Shown one piece after another: positions 24,239 through 32,557 of a stretch of DNA of 44,434 nt (position 1 is its first letter; every line of letters begins with the position of its first letter). Position numbers and translations under genes: made by a program. This DNA is from Anaeromusa acidaminophila DSM 3853 (lineage in GTDB: Bacteria > Bacillota > Negativicutes > Anaeromusales > Anaeromusaceae). The stretch spans positions 68,596 through 113,029 of the forward strand of contig NZ_KB894594.1 of assembly GCF_000374545.1 (NCBI RefSeq). The letters run 5' to 3'. A model generated the notes under the pieces. It was not told where the DNA came from, searched no databases, and saw only the letters and a list, made by a program, of their open reading frames with translations.

Positions 24239-25981
24239 TTACATCGCTACAGCCCCAATACGTTCCGGCACTTCTTCCTGGCATACGTCTGGCAAATTTG
24301 CTTTCACAAGGGCGGCTGGAATGACGGGCGAAACAGAATTGCCACAACGTGCAACCTGATCTTTTTTACTGTAGCGTCGGCCATTCATATCAAAATCAAT
24401 AATGTACGAATCAGGAAAACCCTGTGCTCGAAACAATTCGCGAGGCTCCAGCATTCGCATACCAATGTCAACAATTTGATATACCTCTCCTTGAATGTTA
24501 ACAAGACCTGACAGTTCCTTTACTCTTGCCGTTTGCGAAGGTTCTTTTTGAAACAATTCTTCCCCATCACCGTAATATTTCAGAAGAAACGCCCGAACCT
24601 CTCCAATATGATTGCCGCCAGCGGTAACCGTTGGCATGGGCTCAGTTACCTTCTGTCCATGTTGACAAGTCCCTCTGAATTTAAGCAAATGGCTTGTGAC
24701 GAGTGCATTATGATCGACCGTGGTCACGGTGGGGGCCGGTTTCTTTAGATTGGCGCCGCTCCCTTTATAATTGCCGCCGTAATGCTTTGCAAAAAAGGCC
24801 GAAACTAAAGATGCCTTACTACTATCGCAAGTCCAGGAATCGCGTTTAGCATCAGCACCCCCCTCTTTACGAGCAAATGTCGCTGTTGCTACTGCAAACT
24901 TATTCCCCCCGGCCGTAATCGTACCCAGCGGTTTTTCTAAGTCAAGCACGCGCCGGCCTTCCGCATCACCGTATCCCATTTGGATCAACGTAGGAGAAAT
25001 AATCTGATCATCGTTTTGGCACGACTCCTTTATCTCGTCCACTCCAAGTGGTTTTATAATGTGTTTTCCTTTGACAACGAACGGTTCAGGGTTCTCGATA
25101 ACAAATTTCTTTATGCCCCGAGCAATTCGACGCAGCGTATTTTCCGATAACTCTTTTTTACGCTCAAATATGGACGGACACGAAATGGACCAATCAATGA
25201 TTTCCGCTGCTGTACGCCAGGGCTTGCGCCAGCCGTTTTTCACCTCTTCGCTTTCGGGATCTCCATACGTCGGCTCTGGCCATATGATAGGCAGCCCATC
25301 GCAGCGAGCAATAATGAAAAGGCGCTTGCGAATGGTCGGCGCTCCAAAATCACACGCGCGCAGCTCCCGCCACTCAACCTCGTAACCCTTTGCTTGTAGT
25401 GCATTAATAAACGAACGAAAGGTTCTTCCTTTTTGTTTTGGATCGGGTACCATTACCCGCTTATCATAAGGTACCACTTCATCTTTTTTTGCCAGTACAA
25501 TTTTTCGCTTTCCCTCTTTGTCAGTAACGAATTTATACAGTCTCCCAGAAGCATCTTTTTGTGGCGTCAACGGGCCCCAGGTTTTAAATTCTTCCACATT
25601 TTCTAGCATAATCACACGAGGGCGAACCGTAGCTGCCCATTTAACGGCGACCCAGGCTAAGCCGCGAATTGATTTTTCTACAGGTACGTCTCCTTTGGCT
25701 TTGGAAAAATGCTTGCAATCAGGGCTAAACCAAGCAAGAGACACTGGCCATCCCTTGGTAACTTTAATCGGGTCAATATCCCAAACCGACTCTTGATAAT
25801 GTTTTGTAGTGGTATGGTTTTTTTGATGCATGGATATGGCCGCAGGATCATGGTTAATTGCAATATCCACATGACGCCCTATGGCCATCTCGATCCCCAA
25901 AGAAGCACCGCCGCCGCCGGCAAAGTTATCCACTACCAATTCCGGAAACAGATTCATCATTGCTTTTTGAGCAACGGCCAT
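24239..25981 (-). CDS. C5-cytosine DNA methyltransferase
   Basis: 580 aa. Motif I VVDNFAGGGGASLGIE binds S-adenosylmethionine; the catalytic Cys is in SPDCKHFSKAKG near residue 89 (phage-type form of the usual PPCQ); LENVEEF is motif VI; IRKRLFIIARCDG motif VIII; ARCGNSVSPVIPAAL motif X near 550. The variable region holds internal repeats of the PTVTAGG type. No restriction enzyme is next to it, so it is an orphan, probably for protection of plasmid DNA. Upstream GGGGG site before ATG. Confidence 0.93.
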   Translation of the reverse strand: MAVAQKAMMNLFPELVVDNFAGGGGASLGIEMAIGRHVDIAINHDPAAISMHQKNHTTTKHYQESVWDIDPIKVTKGWPVSLAWFSPDCKHFSKAKGDVPVEKSIRGLAWVAVKWAATVRPRVIMLENVEEFKTWGPLTPQKDASGRLYKFVTDKEGKRKIVLAKKDEVVPYDKRVMVPDPKQKGRTFRSFINALQAKGYEVEWRELRACDFGAPTIRKRLFIIARCDGLPIIWPEPTYGDPESEEVKNGWRKPWRTAAEIIDWSISCPSIFERKKELSENTLRRIARGIKKFVIENPEPFVVKGKHIIKPLGVDEIKESCQNDDQIISPTLIQMGYGDAEGRRVLDLEKPLGTITAGGNKFAVATATFARKEGGADAKRDSWTCDSSKASLVSAFFAKHYGGNYKGSGANLKKPAPTVTTVDHNALVTSHLLKFRGTCQHGQKVTEPMPTVTAGGNHIGEVRAFLLKYYGDGEELFQKEPSQTARVKELSGLVNIQGEVYQIVDIGMRMLEPRELFRAQGFPDSYIIDFDMNGRRYSKKDQVARCGNSVSPVIPAALVKANLPDVCQEEVPERIGAVAM

Positions 25982-25996
25982 CGCAGTACCCCCTTC

Positions 25997-26224
25997 TTAG
26001 CACCGGCATTCTTTTCGTATTGCTTTAAGTGCTTCCAGTTGTGCTTTTGAAAGACGCGGCGGTTTTAATGGAACAAGCTTCCCTTCTTCCACCATTGTTT
26101 GTGCACTGGGATACCCATGCTCATTCGATGCATGGAGATTGGATGCGTAGGGAAGAATTTTTCCGCAGCACATGCACCTCCATTGCTGACTTAAATCTAA
26201 GCTTAACGGTTTTCTTTCGGACAC
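25997..26224 (-). CDS. Small zinc-finger-like protein, 75 aa
   Basis: CMCC near residue 17 and CRC at the C-terminus, with two histidines (31 and 36) between; a likely zinc site. Remaining sequence is Lys/Leu-rich helix. GTG start with GGAGG 8 nt upstream. 15 nt before the methyltransferase, so possibly its co-factor or regulator; this is inference. Confidence 0.6.
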   Translation of the reverse strand: MSERKPLSLDLSQQWRCMCCGKILPYASNLHASNEHGYPSAQTMVEEGKLVPLKPPRLSKAQLEALKAIRKECRC

Positions 26225-26273
26225 GGTGCATACCTCCTCATATGTTCTTAACGTACTTCAAGCGAATGACTTA

Positions 26274-26300
26274 TAAAAAAGAGCTGCATTAGCAGCTCTA
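26274..26300 (-). terminator. Terminator of the HD-protein unit
   Basis: AGAGCTGC hairpin (26281-26300) with TTTTTT on the minus strand at the stop of the HD gene. Confidence 0.85.
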
Positions 26301-26768
26301 GTGGATCATTGGATTCGTTGCTTCATACCTATATTGTTCTAGAAGCTGCTTCGCTTTTTCATATTTTTCGGCAAAAAATTTCGCTTTTTGCGGTCCTAAC
26401 AAGGATAGTCTCCAATGATCGGAGTTATGATTCATGTCATGGATTTTTACACGCACTGCCAATTCATTTTGAACAACACGTTTTAGATACGATTCTAAGG
26501 ATTCACCGTCCTTTTTCGATATGGCTTCCAGCGCATTCATCAAAGCATCCGGAAAACCGTATTTTTCTTGGAGCGTTTCCACCGTATCTTCGGTGTCCTC
26601 CACAACATCATGAAGCAATCCCAAGACGATTTCATCCAAATCCGCTCCCGCTGCTGCAACGGCAAGAGGGTGCATTAAATAAGGATTCCCAGCCTTGTCT
26701 TTTTGTTCAACATGCGCCGCTGCACACGCAAGCATAGCATGGTATAAGTCATTACTGTCGCAAATCAT
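26298..26768 (-). CDS. HD-domain protein, small alarmone hydrolase-like
   Basis: 156 aa. Reads like the hydrolase half of RelA/SpoT: YLMHPLAVAAAG with the first His near 28, VLGLLHDVVEDTEDT with the HD pair and following ED (near 50-60), and VKIHDMNHNSD near 110 in place of the usual KxxDxxxN. These metal-binding residues fit (p)ppGpp pyrophosphohydrolases of the MESH1/SAH type; other HD nucleotidases are possible. No synthetase domain. ATG at 26768 follows AGGGGGA and overlaps the end of the ProQ-like gene region (2-nt gap). Confidence 0.75.
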   Translation of the reverse strand: MICDSNDLYHAMLACAAAHVEQKDKAGNPYLMHPLAVAAAGADLDEIVLGLLHDVVEDTEDTVETLQEKYGFPDALMNALEAISKKDGESLESYLKRVVQNELAVRVKIHDMNHNSDHWRLSLLGPQKAKFFAEKYEKAKQLLEQYRYEATNPMIH

Positions 26769-26770
26769 GC

Positions 26771-27364
26771 TTATTCCCCCTGCAGAATCTTTTCCGTCGA
26801 TAAAAAGCCTTGCGCTAAAGCAAGTCGTTCCAGAGCTGCCATTACATCTTTGCATTTTCTTTTAATGGCCACAGTCCTTACTAATATAGGCGTCTGTACT
26901 TTTTTCACTGGTTCCACATACCGCCCATACAAATCGACTCGATACGCGTCCGGTTTTGCCAACGCTTGTTTATATCGAGGACCATCACACCAGAACTGCA
27001 TCGCCTTCCGAGCTACATCACGAGAGTACCCTCTAGCTTGTGCCCAATCTCTTACCTCATTTGCAATTCCAATTTTTAATGGGACTTTGGATAACGGCTT
27101 ATGGGGAAAGGTAAAAGGAAACTCTTCTTGGAGCTCTTCGATGAGACGCTTTGCAGCTTTGGCTACTAGATCACACCCAATTAAAATTTCACCATTCCAC
27201 TCTTTCCGAGTTAAATTTACCGAAGAATGCCACTTTGTTTCATTGCCACAAGAAACGCACTGAATTTTATAACCCAAGACAATTCCTTGCTTATCCTGCC
27301 GTACTAATAGCTGCCGCTTTGAATCATGGCATTTATGGCAGTTGTCATAGTTTAAAAAGCTCAT
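26771..27364 (-). CDS. Zinc-finger plus ProQ/FinO-domain protein
   Basis: 197 aa. N-terminus: a four-cysteine zinc ribbon (C9, C12, C36, C39). Residues about 95-155 match the ProQ/FinO RNA-chaperone fold: PLKIGIANEVRDWAQARGYS, then ARKAMQFWCDGPRYKQALA and AYRVDLYGRYVEPV. This family binds structured RNAs; FinO controls antisense RNA on F-like plasmids. C-terminal ~40 residues are basic and helical. The zinc ribbon in front is not a feature of the well-studied members. GGAGG before the ATG. In one transcript with the HD protein. Confidence 0.82.
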   Translation of the reverse strand: MSFLNYDNCHKCHDSKRQLLVRQDKQGIVLGYKIQCVSCGNETKWHSSVNLTRKEWNGEILIGCDLVAKAAKRLIEELQEEFPFTFPHKPLSKVPLKIGIANEVRDWAQARGYSRDVARKAMQFWCDGPRYKQALAKPDAYRVDLYGRYVEPVKKVQTPILVRTVAIKRKCKDVMAALERLALAQGFLSTEKILQGE

Positions 27365-27383
27365 GGCCCCCTCCTCATTATTG

Positions 27384-27430
27384 TTTTTTTGTTGCTTCGT
27401 TTGTTTGGTTGTTTGTTTTATTGTTTGTTA
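27384..27430. repeat. (TTTG)n low-complexity tract
   Basis: TTTG-rich run upstream of the ProQ-like gene; the mRNA leader is (AAAC)-rich, with GGAGG close behind. Confidence 0.8.
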
Positions 27431-27631
27431 TGCTTTCACCCATGCCGGGCGATTTACCAACCCTTCACAGGTTTTCGTATTGCAATCTTCACAAAGAGGA
27501 GACATCGGCTGATCTGGTTCATACCGACCGCAAGTACCACAAATCCGAAACCCTTCTTTTTTTCGATACTCCTCATCAAAAAAGCAAAAACTCATTTGTT
27601 CCTGTTCCAATCTCGCAATCTGTTCCTTCAT
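27428..27631 (-). CDS. Small zinc-ribbon protein, 67 aa
   Basis: CGTC near residue 31 and CEDC near 47 with short linkers: a classical zinc ribbon of about 30 residues. N-terminus is a charged helix. Start uncertain: ATG at 27631 has only GCAAGG; ATG 12 codons later has AGGA. Preceded by a canonical promoter (27716-27745). Function unknown. Confidence 0.65.
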   Translation of the reverse strand: MKEQIARLEQEQMSFCFFDEEYRKKEGFRICGTCGRYEPDQPMSPLCEDCNTKTCEGLVNRPAWVKA

Positions 27632-27663
27632 CCTTGCCGGCGCCTGAGCGCCTCCCCCCTTTC

Positions 27664-27774
27664 GGTTGTTGTTTGTTTGTTTGTTTTTTTGTTTGTCTAT
27701 TTGCCTGTAGTATACGCTTGGGATTTTCGTTTTGTCAATATATTTTTTGTTTGTTTTTTTGTTTGTTTGTTTTT
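27664..27774. repeat. Two (TTTG)n tracts flanking a promoter
   Basis: TTTG runs at 27664-27705 and 27746-27774 lie either side of the zinc-ribbon promoter. Confidence 0.8.
27716..27745 (-). promoter_or_regulatory. Promoter of the zinc-ribbon gene
   Basis: Minus-strand TTGACA, 18-nt spacer and TATACT within the shared CGTATACT motif; a textbook housekeeping promoter and the best proof that this motif is a -10 element. Confidence 0.7.
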
Positions 27775-27777
27775 ATG

Positions 27778-27817
27778 CGTAAAAAAAGAGTGGCGTTAAT
27801 TAACGTCACTCTTTTGA
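27778..27817 (-). terminator. Terminator of the 139-aa gene
   Basis: AAGAGTGACGTTAA-type palindrome (27785-27812) with TTTTTT on the minus strand. Confidence 0.85.
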
Positions 27818-27819
27818 GA

Positions 27820-28239
27820 CTACAGTTGTTCTAGCACCATCTTGAGGTTAGGGCGAAGAAAACTCGCTTTCAAATCTCCCACCACATCATGGATTTGAGC
27901 TACTGCGCATGGCCCTATACACATGGTGATGGCTTCTTTTAAGATAGCCAGCCGGTCTTCTCCTTTTTCTTTCCCTCGAGATAAAAACGTATTGGCCTCC
28001 ATTGGAGTAATATCAAGCGGAAGATCAAACTTCCCAACCATTGTTGTTTCGCCTGATTCAAGCTCCTTGATAATTACCTCGTTAAAGTCTGCTCCATAGG
28101 GCAGCACTTCATAGGCTAACACATGAGGCCAAATCTTACGCTCTAAAAACAACAGCTTCTCGATCGAATTTGAACGAAGTTCTTGAGCCGGAACCATCTT
28201 GTAACCCCAACTCGTTTTGAAAACATATTTTTTTCTCAT
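27820..28239 (-). CDS. Hypothetical protein, 139 aa
   Basis: Not recognised. Mixed alpha/beta; no catalytic motif. AAGGAGG before the ATG. Own promoter (minus-strand TTGAAA, 17 nt, TACGAT, near 28289-28317) and own terminator, so a single-gene unit. Confidence 0.65.
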   Translation of the reverse strand: MRKKYVFKTSWGYKMVPAQELRSNSIEKLLFLERKIWPHVLAYEVLPYGADFNEVIIKELESGETTMVGKFDLPLDITPMEANTFLSRGKEKGEDRLAILKEAITMCIGPCAVAQIHDVVGDLKASFLRPNLKMVLEQL

Positions 28240-28325
28240 GGAAATTCCTCCTTATGGCTATGTGCCAAAATTTTAATTTACACTGTTATCGTACGAGATT
28301 TTATACTCTATTTCAAAAGAGCTGT

Positions 28326-28369
28326 GTTATTGTTTGTTATGTGGTTTGTTTGTTTGTTTGTTTGTTTTT
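28326..28369. repeat. (TTTG)n low-complexity tract
   Basis: Five consecutive TTTG units plus flanking T-rich sequence between two minus-strand units. Confidence 0.85.
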
Positions 28370-28373
28370 GAGA

Positions 28374-28404
28374 AAAAGAATAGGCGCGAGATAAATCTCA
28401 CGCC
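28374..28404 (-). terminator. Terminator after the membrane-anchored gene
   Basis: AGGCGTGAGAT hairpin (28383-28404) with TTCTTTTTC on the minus strand. Confidence 0.8.
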
Positions 28405-28408
28405 TTGC

Positions 28409-28900
28409 TTATTGCAGTAACTTTTCTAGTCGTTCTTTATCCGTTCCTTCAGGAGCTGGGAGAATGCGCCAGCCTGAGTCCATTGCTTTAAGATAAAAGG
28501 CTCCTTCGTGTTTATGCGAGCCTGCTTTTACATCAATCACTACAACTGCATATTCCGAATCCTGGGCCAACGTGTGCGCTTTTTCCAGGAGCAACCCGGC
28601 CTGGGGTAAACTACTTTGCAAAACGGTTCCTACTCGGGGCTCAACATATAATTGACCTGCATCATCATACCGTTTATCACCCAGGTAGCTGAAAAAAAGT
28701 TCTACCGTACCAATAGGAGTGTTAGTTGCCATTTTGGTATTGACCCATTCAAGAGCCGGGCTGGCTACTGCAGCAATCACAAAGAAAAATGCTACTATGA
28801 GAAAGACACTACTCTTTTTTCGCCATACCGTCGATGAGTGCTGTCGCTTCCTCAAGAAGCCGCTTGTCCAAATCTGTTTTCGGTTTTTTGTGTCCCACAT
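28409..28900 (-). CDS. Membrane-anchored protein with exported domain
   Basis: 163 aa. One N-terminal membrane helix (VFLIVAFFFVIAAVA, residues 33-47) after a basic segment, so type II topology with the C-terminus outside. The exported part (GTVELFFSYLGDKRYDDAGQLY) resembles small NTF2-like/DUF4878 domains. Start uncertain: the ATG at 28900 overlaps the upstream gene by 92 nt and has a poor ribosome site. Probably works with the exported TPR protein encoded just before it. Confidence 0.65.
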   Translation of the reverse strand: MWDTKNRKQIWTSGFLRKRQHSSTVWRKKSSVFLIVAFFFVIAAVASPALEWVNTKMATNTPIGTVELFFSYLGDKRYDDAGQLYVEPRVGTVLQSSLPQAGLLLEKAHTLAQDSEYAVVVIDVKAGSHKHEGAFYLKAMDSGWRILPAPEGTDKERLEKLLQ

Positions 28901-29705
28901 ACCAATTCAACATTCCTTTCGCATTATCTTCGTCGCCGTTTGCCAATAACACAAACCCTGTGCTCAATGCGACGTCACTAAGATCAAATCCATACACATC
29001 GTTGTAGGGGAGAACAGCCGGACCCGCTAGATCCGGAACGCATCTCCAGTAATCATCCACTGCCTGAATAACCTTGCCGGCATCCTTGCTGTCATTCAAG
29101 TTTGTATAGGCCAATATCGTTTTTTCCGAAAACACAAACATTCCCGCGAGCCAAGGGTACTTGGTATCTAGATCGCTTAGTGTTCCGATTTCCGGTGGTT
29201 TTTTGGGTACTTTAAATTCATGCGGCAGTTTTGCCTCCGCTTGTTCTAGGACCGCTTCGGCTTTTTTCGGCATTCCCATTTGACGATAGGATCCAGCAAG
29301 CATGTTGGCATACATAGAATTCATGTTTTTATAATTAAAGAGCAAAAATACAACGTCCTGGTAATGACCCGCTCGATAATGATAAATCACTAGCCAGCGC
29401 ATATATGGGTCATATTCTTTTGCGGTAGGAAATTCCTTTTGCGCTCCTTCTAAAATCTTGGCAGCGTCTTCATACTTTCCGGTTTTCGCCATTTCGTTGG
29501 CTTTCACAAAAAATGGCATCAATCCTTCTGTTTTTCGCTTATCGGACGCGTCTTTCTCCTGCTGAGCGATAGCCTTTTCCGCAGCGCCTCTGATTTTTTT
29601 TCTAAACACTGTCGACTCCCCGTTATCTGCTTCGGCTGCAAAGGCGCTTACATCCGTTGCAAGCAGACAAGCTAGCGTCAACGCTGCGAGCCATTTTTTT
29701 TTCAT
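28809..29705 (-). CDS. Exported TPR-repeat protein
   Basis: 298 aa. Clear signal peptide (MKKKWLAALTLACLLATDVSAFA, cut about residue 24). Residues 60-180 contain TPR-like helix pairs (KYEDAAKILEGAQKEFP, KKAEAVLEQAEAKLP), suggesting a periplasmic scaffold. Divergent from the GGDEF gene, the two share a 110-bp promoter region with mirrored CGTATACT motifs. Binding partner unknown. Confidence 0.75.
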   Translation of the reverse strand: MKKKWLAALTLACLLATDVSAFAAEADNGESTVFRKKIRGAAEKAIAQQEKDASDKRKTEGLMPFFVKANEMAKTGKYEDAAKILEGAQKEFPTAKEYDPYMRWLVIYHYRAGHYQDVVFLLFNYKNMNSMYANMLAGSYRQMGMPKKAEAVLEQAEAKLPHEFKVPKKPPEIGTLSDLDTKYPWLAGMFVFSEKTILAYTNLNDSKDAGKVIQAVDDYWRCVPDLAGPAVLPYNDVYGFDLSDVALSTGFVLLANGDEDNAKGMLNWYVGHKKPKTDLDKRLLEEATALIDGMAKKE

Positions 29706-29741
29706 TCTTACTCTCCTTTTTCAAAATTTTTATGGTTCTTT

Positions 29742-29780
29742 CCGTATACTAAAAATAAGCTCATATTTAAAGTATACGCA
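29742..29780. promoter_or_regulatory. Divergent promoter region, mirrored CGTATACT motifs
   Basis: CGTATACT at 29743-29750 (plus) and the same motif at 29771-29778 (minus) form an inverted repeat 20 nt apart, each pointing to its own gene (GGDEF right, TPR left). Confidence 0.55.
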
Positions 29781-29815
29781 GAAATTTTGATTTTGAATGG
29801 AATAGGAGGTCAAGA

Positions 29816-31387
29816 ATGGATATTTTGCGTCAACTTATCCCGCTGGCTGTTATCGCAATGAAGTGGGAATTCCTTTTGGTCAGTGTGGAAGTCATATTCC
29901 AAAAAGACTGGGGAGGCCCACTCCTGTTTGCTGATCTACTTACCCTCTTATTAACGTTTTTACCAAGGCAATTCCCCTATGTAAATGCGGCTGTAGCCCT
30001 CTTTGAGGTGGCCGTATTATCGTATGCAACCATTATTACCGGACAGCCCGTTTTCCTCTACATGTTTTCCACTATAGCGATCAGCCAATTCTTACTCCGG
30101 TGTTTGCCGGCGGTATATACAACATTGATTGGCGCCACTACCAGCTGTGCTTTGATTCAAGCCATGCTGCCATCCTTAACCCCCATGGGCGCCTTACTAT
30201 TTAATGTCCTGGTTTGCTTTATCATGATCGCCGGCACGAAATACCTAGTACACGAACAAAAATTACTAGACAAGGCCTTACGGCGAGTAAATAAGTTGGC
30301 CGAGGAAAAAGCAGACTTAGAAGCAAAAAATGCCTCTTCAACCCGCATCGGCCGCCAGGAAGCAGGGAAGTATTACACCCTCATGGATCGCTTAAAGCTT
30401 GGGTATGATAAAAAAGAAAACTTTGAACGGATCTGCACGACGGTGCAAGAGACCACGCAGGCCACAGCGGTTAGTTTTTATATTTGGAGTGACGTCGACC
30501 AACTACTGCAGCTTGAATGTTACACCGGGGACAATTCCATCGTAATGCCGGCTAATACCCTTAGAGCCGGTGAAGCCATCCCAGGTTCGAGGTATTATAA
30601 CCGCACTCCTCATATCTATACGATAGACGATACCACCACGCAAATGGGCAAACCCATAAACACGGTTTTCACAACTCCCTTTTTTATGGGAGATGATACT
30701 TTTCTTGGTGTATTATCGGTCGGTTTTGATGGTACCGGTGAAGAGCTAAACGAAAAGATTAACTTATGCTATTTAATCGTTAAGCATGTTACACCGGAAT
30801 TAGAAAAAACAGAGCTATATGACCGGACACAACGAATGGCGACAACTGACGGATTGACAGGACTCTTTAACCGCCGCTTCTTCGATAACCGATTGCCCCT
30901 TGAAGTAGAACGGGCCGGCCAATTTACCATTCCGCTTTCTTTGATCCAAATCGACGTAGACTATTTCAAGCAGATCAACGACACGCACGGGCACCCGGAA
31001 GGAGATAAGGTTTTAATTACCTTGTCGGAAATCTTGTCCCATTCCATCCGTACCAACGACTCCGCCTTTAGGACGGGGGGAGACGAGTTTTGTGTACTTC
31101 TTCCAGGTGCAGATATTGCCGTTGCCGAACGCATTGCAAACGAGATTGAAACCTCTTTTTCCTCATTAGGGTTTAAGGGAAAGATGAAAGATACGGGGGA
31201 AGAGGTCAAATCAACTCTATCCATTGGTGTAAGCACATTCCCACATTGCGCAACAACCGCAACCGATCTTCTTTCCACCGCGGATCAGGCTCAATATAAA
31301 GTAAAGAGCCATGGAAAAGGACATGTTCTTGTTGCCGACCGTCTTATTCATAAAAAGCCGGGAAAACCAATTAAGTCCTTTATTTAA
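29816..31387 (+). CDS. Membrane GAF-GGDEF diguanylate cyclase
   Basis: 523 aa. About five membrane helices in residues 1-150, a short coiled coil (150-185), a GAF-like sensor (about 195-345), and a GGDEF domain (about 350-515). The active site RTGGDEF is intact near residue 420, and RTND five residues before it is an inhibitory I-site. Should make cyclic di-GMP from GTP at the inner membrane. AGGAGG before the ATG. Followed 23 nt later by an HD-GYP gene. Confidence 0.93.
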   Translation: MDILRQLIPLAVIAMKWEFLLVSVEVIFQKDWGGPLLFADLLTLLLTFLPRQFPYVNAAVALFEVAVLSYATIITGQPVFLYMFSTIAISQFLLRCLPAVYTTLIGATTSCALIQAMLPSLTPMGALLFNVLVCFIMIAGTKYLVHEQKLLDKALRRVNKLAEEKADLEAKNASSTRIGRQEAGKYYTLMDRLKLGYDKKENFERICTTVQETTQATAVSFYIWSDVDQLLQLECYTGDNSIVMPANTLRAGEAIPGSRYYNRTPHIYTIDDTTTQMGKPINTVFTTPFFMGDDTFLGVLSVGFDGTGEELNEKINLCYLIVKHVTPELEKTELYDRTQRMATTDGLTGLFNRRFFDNRLPLEVERAGQFTIPLSLIQIDVDYFKQINDTHGHPEGDKVLITLSEILSHSIRTNDSAFRTGGDEFCVLLPGADIAVAERIANEIETSFSSLGFKGKMKDTGEEVKSTLSIGVSTFPHCATTATDLLSTADQAQYKVKSHGKGHVLVADRLIHKKPGKPIKSFI

Positions 31388-31410
31388 CCTTATGGAAGGC
31401 GGTGGGCTAA

Positions 31411-32418
31411 TTGAAAAGAACCTCTTTAGCTCAAGAATTAGCAAGTTTTTCGCCAATCAGTTATTCAGTCCAGGACTCGAATTCTGACCCACGCTATCTT
31501 TTCACTGAAGTTTTAATACGAAATATGAAATCTCTTCGCCTTTTAGCCGGCGCCGCGGAATGCGAAATGAAGTTTTTATTAACTTCTTACCAGGACTTAT
31601 CTCTTCACATGCGAGGCGATCAATTCATTCCTTTGGTTAAGATAGCTAAAATCGAAAAGAAAGAACTTCGGCATAAAACCATTGAGTACCCGCTATTTAG
31701 TCCTTGGAGCGAAAAAGTTGGCCACTTTTCCGCCCTATTTACCGAAAGACCCACAGATCAAACTATTGCCTGCGTCCAGTTGGCCACCCAGGCTGTGCAA
31801 AGTGCTTTGACCACTGTTTTTTTGTTAGAAAAGCAAGAACGCAATACCGAAGAAATTATTGCTGCCCTTGTCACTACCCTCAAAACGAAAGATCCCTACA
31901 CATACATTCATTCTCGTTCGGTTCAGCGTCATGCGAGCTTTTTATCGAAAGTACTTGGCTTTTCTTCTGAAAAGATTAGTCTGATTCGAGTTTCAGGCTT
32001 GCTCCACGATATGGGGAAAATCCAGTTGCCCCTAGCGTTGTTACAAAAAGATGGCTCCCTAACCGATCAGGAATACAAACAAATAAAATTTCATCCGGCC
32101 TTCGGATATGATTATCTAGTTCGCTTTTCATTTCCAATTCTTCAAAGCTGTGCTATTTTTGCACGCAGCCATCATGAGCGCTGGGATGGAAAAGGGTACC
32201 CAGATAACCTTAAAGGAGAAAATATCCCTATTGAGGCTCGCATACTTGCCATAGCAGATGCCTATGATGCCATGGTAGGGATAAGGCCATACCGCAATTC
32301 AATATCTCCTGAAGAGGCCTTAGACGAGCTTTCCGAGAATGCCGGAACGCAATTTGATCCCACTCTTGTTAAAAACTTTTATTATGCCATGAAACAAAAA
32401 CTTCAAATTCCTATATAA
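31411..32418 (+). CDS. HD-GYP cyclic-di-GMP phosphodiesterase
   Basis: 335 aa. N-terminal ~145 residues look like a GAF sensor. The HD-GYP domain has LLHDMGK near residue 200, HHERWDGKGYP near 252 with the GYP signature, and ADAYDAM near 283. Expected to break down cyclic di-GMP. The start is TTG at 31411 with a GGTGGG site. It pairs with the cyclase before it in one operon, ended by a strong terminator. Confidence 0.92.
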   Translation: MKRTSLAQELASFSPISYSVQDSNSDPRYLFTEVLIRNMKSLRLLAGAAECEMKFLLTSYQDLSLHMRGDQFIPLVKIAKIEKKELRHKTIEYPLFSPWSEKVGHFSALFTERPTDQTIACVQLATQAVQSALTTVFLLEKQERNTEEIIAALVTTLKTKDPYTYIHSRSVQRHASFLSKVLGFSSEKISLIRVSGLLHDMGKIQLPLALLQKDGSLTDQEYKQIKFHPAFGYDYLVRFSFPILQSCAIFARSHHERWDGKGYPDNLKGENIPIEARILAIADAYDAMVGIRPYRNSISPEEALDELSENAGTQFDPTLVKNFYYAMKQKLQIPI

Positions 32419-32435
32419 TACGATGTTGAAGTACT

Positions 32436-32463
32436 GCCGCTACGCTTCGTAGCGGCTTTTTTG
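32436..32463 (+). terminator. Terminator of the GGDEF/HD-GYP operon
   Basis: GCCGCTACG hairpin with matching arm and TTTTTT. Confidence 0.9.
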
Positions 32464-32529
32464 TTTCCTTGTTTTTTTGTTTGTTTGTTTTTTCTTTGCC
32501 TTGTTTGTTCTATTGTTTTTGTGTATAAT
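32463..32529 (+). promoter_or_regulatory. TTTG tract and promoter of parA
   Basis: A TTTG-rich run ends in TTGTTT (32501-32506), 17-nt spacer, TATAAT (32524-32529). The tract itself supplies the -35 box. Confidence 0.7.
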
Positions 32530-32557
32530 AAGTAAAAACCATTGGGAGGTGTATATT

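Noticed and set aside
27151-27834. Plus-strand ORF of 227 aa, rich in Phe, Leu and Val.
   Set aside because: It is opposite the ProQ-like and zinc-ribbon genes, and its hydrophobic look comes from TTTG tracts; no ribosome site.
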